Shown one piece after another: positions 6,545 to 8,569 of a stretch of DNA of 8,569 bases. Position 1 is the stretch's first letter. Each line of letters begins with the position of its first letter. The notes under the pieces were generated by a model. That model saw only the letters and a list, made by a program, of their open reading frames with translations, was not told where the DNA came from and did no database searches. The translations under genes and the position numbers were made by a program. The stretch comes from an uncultured Sphingobacteriales bacterium (GTDB lineage: Bacteria > Bacteroidota > Bacteroidia > Chitinophagales > Chitinophagaceae). The stretch spans positions 1 to 8,569 of the forward strand of contig CAMPKG010000136.1 in assembly GCA_946887085.1 (NCBI GenBank). Reading direction: 5' to 3'.

Positions 6545-6573
6545 CAAAAATAGCTCAAATATACTGAGCTATT
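6545..6573 (-). promoter_or_regulatory. Promoter region of the tolC-family unit with two -7 candidates and a perfect inverted repeat (possible operator)
   Basis: A perfect inverted repeat, AATAGCTCA (6549-6557) and TGAGCTATT (6565-6573), has a 7-base spacer. Two exact matches to the Bacteroidota -7 consensus TAnnTTTG lie across it on the minus strand: TATATTTG at 6563-6556, inside the spacer and one arm, and TATTTTTG at 6552-6545, overlapping the proximal arm. They end 15 and 4 bases before the tolC-family ATG. Neither has a good TTTG -33 element. The overlap suggests that a dimeric regulator could block initiation. It could instead be a hairpin in read-through RNA from the upstream gene. The repeat is seen directly; its function is inferred. 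Confidence 0.55.
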
Positions 6574-6610
6574 GATGAATATCGATGCGATTTGTGCGAG
6601 GTAAATAAAC

Positions 6611-7108
6611 CTATCTGCGGTTGTATTTATTCTTCTTAACGATCTGCTTGGCGCTTTTGGCTTGCTGGTCTGCAGCGGGCAGCTGTATGGTCTGCTCTTC
6701 ATGGTCGTCCTGTATCTGTATAGGCAGGATGATGGTCTGCGGTTGCTGATTGGCAGCGGCTGCCGCGGTGAGGTATTCACTGTACCCGCCAAACTGGGAC
6801 ATCAGCTGATATCCGGTCTTTGTAAGTTCTACCTTACCTGCATTTCCGAAACCGATAACAGGTGTTACCCAACCTGAACTGATCATTACTTCCCAAAGCC
6901 TTTCTGATTCTTTTTTGCTCAGTCGTATATTATTTGGCGCGTAGATCTGGTTCTCCAGGTGCAGTGAGTCGTCTGCATTATTGTACAGCTGTTTCAAAAC
7001 TGTATCGAAGATATTTTTGTCTGAGGTTGTCCTGTCTATCACTTCCACCGGTCTAACTTTCATCCTCTGTAGGGCCTGTTGATGTTTTCTGATTCTGTTC
7101 GGTTTCAT
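6611..7108 (-). CDS. Uncharacterised small protein, possibly winged-helix
   Basis: I do not recognise a named family. The 165 residues begin with a very basic stretch (MKPNRIRKHQQALQRMKVR). A predicted alpha/beta core follows at about 33-114: IFDTVLKQLYNN, then LSKKESERLWEVMISSGWV, VIGFGNAGKVELTKTGYQLMSQFGGYSEYL. The order of helix, helix, helix with a glycine-containing beta hairpin (82-96) and LTKTGYQLM resembles a winged-helix domain. A low-complexity region (AAAAANQQPQ, Gln-rich, 115-150) leads to a basic tail (KSAKQIVKKNKYNRR, 151-165). Nucleic acid binding is a reasonable guess from shape and charge only. An internal ATG (MKVRPVEV) at 7063 is an alternative start. The stop is 70 bases before the tolC-family ATG on the same strand, so it could be co-transcribed with, or regulate, that unit. 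Confidence 0.7.
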   Translation of the reverse strand: MKPNRIRKHQQALQRMKVRPVEVIDRTTSDKNIFDTVLKQLYNNADDSLHLENQIYAPNNIRLSKKESERLWEVMISSGWVTPVIGFGNAGKVELTKTGYQLMSQFGGYSEYLTAAAAANQQPQTIILPIQIQDDHEEQTIQLPAADQQAKSAKQIVKKNKYNRR

Positions 7109-7138
7109 AACGCTTAGTTTTATCGATTAATCCGTAAC

Positions 7139-7169
7139 CAATCCTAACCTTCTATTAATCGTATTCAAA
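7139..7169 (-). promoter_or_regulatory. Candidate promoter for the possible winged-helix gene
   Basis: On the minus strand a TTTG -33 element (7169-7166) is followed by a 19-base spacer and TAGGATTG (7146-7139). The latter matches TAnnTTTG at all defined positions but one. This is the only site in the window where both elements and the spacing agree with the Bacteroidota consensus. It would give a leader of about 25-30 bases before the ATG at 7108. The -7 element forms part of the near-tandem GGTTAGGATT repeat. Confidence 0.4.
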
Positions 7170-7390
7170 AAACGTGCCCACATATTTTGCCGGCACAAGT
7201 ATTTTGTTCTTCTCTAATAATAAAACAAAAAAATGACAATGTTATTTTGTGCCCATTCCTGAAAATTCAACATAAACATTAAGCAATATGCTAATGACAG
7301 GCTTTCACAGCGCTTCTGCCGGGCTTATTCCATTAATGCACCCGGGGTAAAAACTTCACTTATTTAACAAAAACAGCATGGCGAGTCCCC

Positions 7391-7398
7391 TATATTTG
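7391..7398 (+). promoter_or_regulatory. Candidate -7 element (TATATTTG) for the acidic-protein gene
   Basis: TATATTTG is an exact TAnnTTTG match, 14 bases before the ATG at 7413. It is the same octamer as one of the two candidates in front of the tolC-family gene, at almost the same distance from the start. No TTTG is seen at the usual -33 spacing. AGGAG at 7407-7411 is only one base from the ATG and so is unlikely to act as a Shine-Dalgarno site. Confidence 0.5.
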
Positions 7399-7412
7399 TT
7401 TCAAACAGGAGC

Positions 7413-7952
7413 ATGCAAAGAGTAACTACGCTACTACAAAAACTGGCCGAACTGGCAAAAACAGAAGACAGAATGTCACTTATTGAGGCTGACCTTATGC
7501 TTGACTATACGCGTGTGATATATGCCGATCTGTTGGAACTCCGCAGCCGCCTGCAATTTACCGGATCAGAATTGGGAACTGAACAGCCCGAAACAGAGAA
7601 TGCTGCTGACCTGAGCGAACCTGATGATATTCCCACAACCAGCGCCCCATCTGTGGAACTTACGAACCAGGTGAATAGTTATAATCTTCCCGAAGAGCCT
7701 CCTGTACAATCCGATCATGATATCAGGAAATTAATTGGCCTTAACGATAAGTACCAGTTCATCAGCGAGCTTTTCCACAACAATAAGGAAGCCTATGAAG
7801 AAGTGGTCTCAAAGGTCAACACATTTGATACTTACGCGCAGGCGGTTGAATGGCTGGATGAAAACGCACACACACAATATGGCTGGAGCGATGAAAACAT
7901 TGCAGTGCAATCGTTTTATGATACGCTCAGCCAGTTCTTCGTCTCCAGGTGA
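7413..7952 (+). CDS. Conserved-looking acidic protein of unknown function with N-terminal helical and C-terminal domains
   Basis: The 179-residue cytoplasmic protein has no signal or membrane segment. Residues 1-50 are predicted helical, with the striking stretch LIEADLMLDYTRVIYADLLELR (23-44). Residues about 51-100 are an acidic, Pro/Ser/Thr/Glu-rich linker, probably disordered. Residues about 102-176 form a compact C-terminal module: DIRKLIGLNDKYQFISELFHNNKEAYEEVVSKVNTF, then AVEWLDENA, then a final helix ending FYDTLSQFF. I associate the wording of both end modules with proteins conserved across Bacteroidota but without a known role; this is memory, not a search. The C-terminal pattern could be an interaction domain. 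The gene is divergent from the possible winged-helix gene. Its last 37 bases overlap the 3' end of waaA on the opposite strand. Confidence 0.82.
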   Translation: MQRVTTLLQKLAELAKTEDRMSLIEADLMLDYTRVIYADLLELRSRLQFTGSELGTEQPETENAADLSEPDDIPTTSAPSVELTNQVNSYNLPEEPPVQSDHDIRKLIGLNDKYQFISELFHNNKEAYEEVVSKVNTFDTYAQAVEWLDENAHTQYGWSDENIAVQSFYDTLSQFFVSR

Positions 7953-8569
7953 TCGATGATCTTCTGTGTGGCTCCGCCTTTTGAGAGCACATAATCTCTT
8001 GATGCCTTACAGGCGTATGCATAGCTATACTGATCCTTTTTCCAGTTGAGGAGCGCATGTTTGTATGCCTCGGCTGTGGTTATGGAAATGGCGCCGCCTG
8101 CGGCGATCAATTCCGTTGCCTCGAGGAATTTATCGTATACCGGGCCAAAGGCCACCGGCCTGCCATAAACGGCGGCCTCCAATACATTGTGCACTCCTTT
8201 TTTATCAAAACCTCCACCTATCCAGGCAAAATCGGCGTATCCGTACAACGGCAGCAAGATGCCTACCCTGTCAACTATCAACACACGCGCAGGTGCATGG
8301 TCCTGCCATTCGCTCCATTTAATGGCCATGTCACCGAAACGTTTTCCGATCTCCTGAATGTGATCTTCATTCACTTCGTGGGGTACTAAAATCAGTTTCC
8401 ATTGCGCCGGCAGGAGCTGCACCAGCTTTTCAAACAGTTGTTCATCTTCTGCCCAGGTGCTGCCGGCCACTATGATCTTCCCGGTTTTGCAGAACTGCTG
8501 TGCCTCGTGCAAGCTGCTCTGACGTTGCGACGCCTCTATAACACGATCGAACCTGGTATCCCCCCCAAC
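7916..8569 (-). CDS. waaA: 3-deoxy-D-manno-octulosonic acid (Kdo) transferase, C-terminal part; 5' end beyond the window
   Basis: WaaA (KdtA) transfers Kdo from CMP-Kdo to the lipid A precursor at the cytoplasmic face of the inner membrane, the first step of LPS core assembly. The visible 217 residues are the C-terminal nucleotide-sugar-binding half of this GT-B glycosyltransferase. Landmarks are GDTRFDRV (3-10 of the visible part), VAGSTWAEDE (34-43, the usual GST-EE region), LIVDRVGILLPLYGYADFAWIGGGFDKKGVHNVLEAAVYGRPVAFGP (97-143), KFLEA (147-151) and GGA (158-160). The frame is open through the right edge with no stop, so the gene is partial. The full protein is about 400-430 residues, and the N-terminal acceptor-binding half with its catalytic Glu lies outside. 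The TTG at 8510-8512 is an internal leucine codon, not a start. The TAA at 7916-7918 lies inside the convergent acidic-protein gene. Confidence 0.95.
   Translation of the reverse strand, partial: VGGDTRFDRVIEASQRQSSLHEAQQFCKTGKIIVAGSTWAEDEQLFEKLVQLLPAQWKLILVPHEVNEDHIQEIGKRFGDMAIKWSEWQDHAPARVLIVDRVGILLPLYGYADFAWIGGGFDKKGVHNVLEAAVYGRPVAFGPVYDKFLEATELIAAGGAISITTAEAYKHALLNWKKDQYSYAYACKASRDYVLSKGGATQKIIDHLETKNWLSVS

Larger units (their letters stand above)
7109..7412. other. Divergent intergenic region (304 bases) between the possible winged-helix gene and the acidic-protein gene
   Basis: The region is AT-rich with no coding frame or RNA gene that I can support. On the left it holds the candidate minus-strand promoter (7139-7169) and two copies of ATTAATC (7126-7132, 7154-7160). 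A near-tandem minus-strand repeat, GGTTAGGATT then GGTTACGGATT, lies between them. In the middle, GTGCCCA occurs twice in the same orientation (7174-7180, 7249-7255), and GTGCC/GGCAC (7174-7178, 7192-7196) forms a short inverted repeat. On the right lie a CATTAATG palindrome (7331-7338), long-range CCGGG/CCCGG complementarity (7319-7323, 7341-7345) and the candidate plus-strand -7 element at 7391. Confidence 0.6.

Noticed and set aside
6155..6547. 130-codon minus-strand frame within the 5' part of the TolC-family gene
   Set aside because: It is an alternative frame on the same strand as a well-supported TolC protein and has no recognisable domain.
6541..6792. 84-codon N-terminal extension of the TolC-family frame
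   Set aside because: It overlaps the upstream gene, crosses the promoter-like inverted repeat and would bury the signal peptide; the start at 6540 gives a proper signal sequence.
7319..7345. CCGGG/CCCGG inverted repeat as a terminator or riboswitch
   Set aside because: The arms are five bases with a 17-base loop, no T-run follows, and the stretch matches no RNA class that I know.
7407..7411. AGGAG as a Shine-Dalgarno site for the acidic-protein gene
   Set aside because: Only one base separates it from the ATG, too close for normal pairing, and this phylum rarely depends on such sites.
1..8569. A new defence, mobile or biosynthetic system, CRISPR array, tRNA or rRNA
   Set aside because: No array-like repeats, transposase, integrase, toxin-antitoxin pair, tRNA cloverleaf or clustered accessory genes are visible; the gene content is mostly envelope and core metabolism.

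Overview
The window looks like chromosomal DNA from a member of the Bacteroidota, most likely near the Chitinophagaceae or a related Sphingobacteriia-type lineage. The evidence is a GldA-type ABC ATPase, a DUF4199 membrane protein, a bacterial EGF-domain lipoprotein, a TolC protein with Bacteroidota-style C-terminal wording, and several matches to the Bacteroidota sigma-factor -7 consensus TAnnTTTG. Starts lack usable Shine-Dalgarno sequences, as is usual in this phylum. The placement is an inference from protein style, not from a search.

Layout. On the left, two plus-strand genes: a VOC (glyoxalase/dioxygenase fold) protein with an N-terminal hydrophobic anchor (36-542) and a four-helix DUF4199 membrane protein (647-1192). 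They meet the following minus-strand block at a hairpin between the convergent ends (1197-1218). From 1217 to 7108 every gene is on the minus strand. In transcription order these are: a small uncharacterised, possibly winged-helix protein (7108-6611); a TolC-family outer membrane protein (6540-5101); an inositol-monophosphatase-family phosphatase, SuhB type (5094-4294); thiamine-monophosphate kinase ThiL (4294-3251); and a secreted or lipid-anchored EGF-domain protein (3196-2714). A strong intrinsic terminator (2672-2692) follows. Next comes a two-gene unit of GldA-like ABC ATPase (2621-1710) and a YfcE-like metallophosphoesterase (1708-1217).

On the right, a 304-base divergent intergenic region (7109-7412) separates the possible winged-helix gene from a plus-strand gene for an acidic two-domain protein of unknown function (7413-7952). 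That gene runs tail-to-tail into the 3' end of the lipid A Kdo transferase gene waaA/kdtA, with a 37-base overlap. waaA continues beyond the right edge.

The genes are mostly envelope and housekeeping functions: outer membrane export channel, lipopolysaccharide Kdo transfer, thiamine diphosphate synthesis, a general phosphatase, and an ABC ATPase of the gliding family. The tightest unit is tolC-family / suhB / thiL, with a 6-base gap and then a TAATG overlap. I see no mobile element, CRISPR array, tRNA, rRNA or defence island. I also find no convincing case for a wholly new system. The points most worth following are a perfect 9+9 inverted repeat lying on the tolC-family promoter, -7 elements placed so close to start codons that leaderless mRNAs are predicted, and the two uncharacterised proteins flanking the divergent intergenic region.
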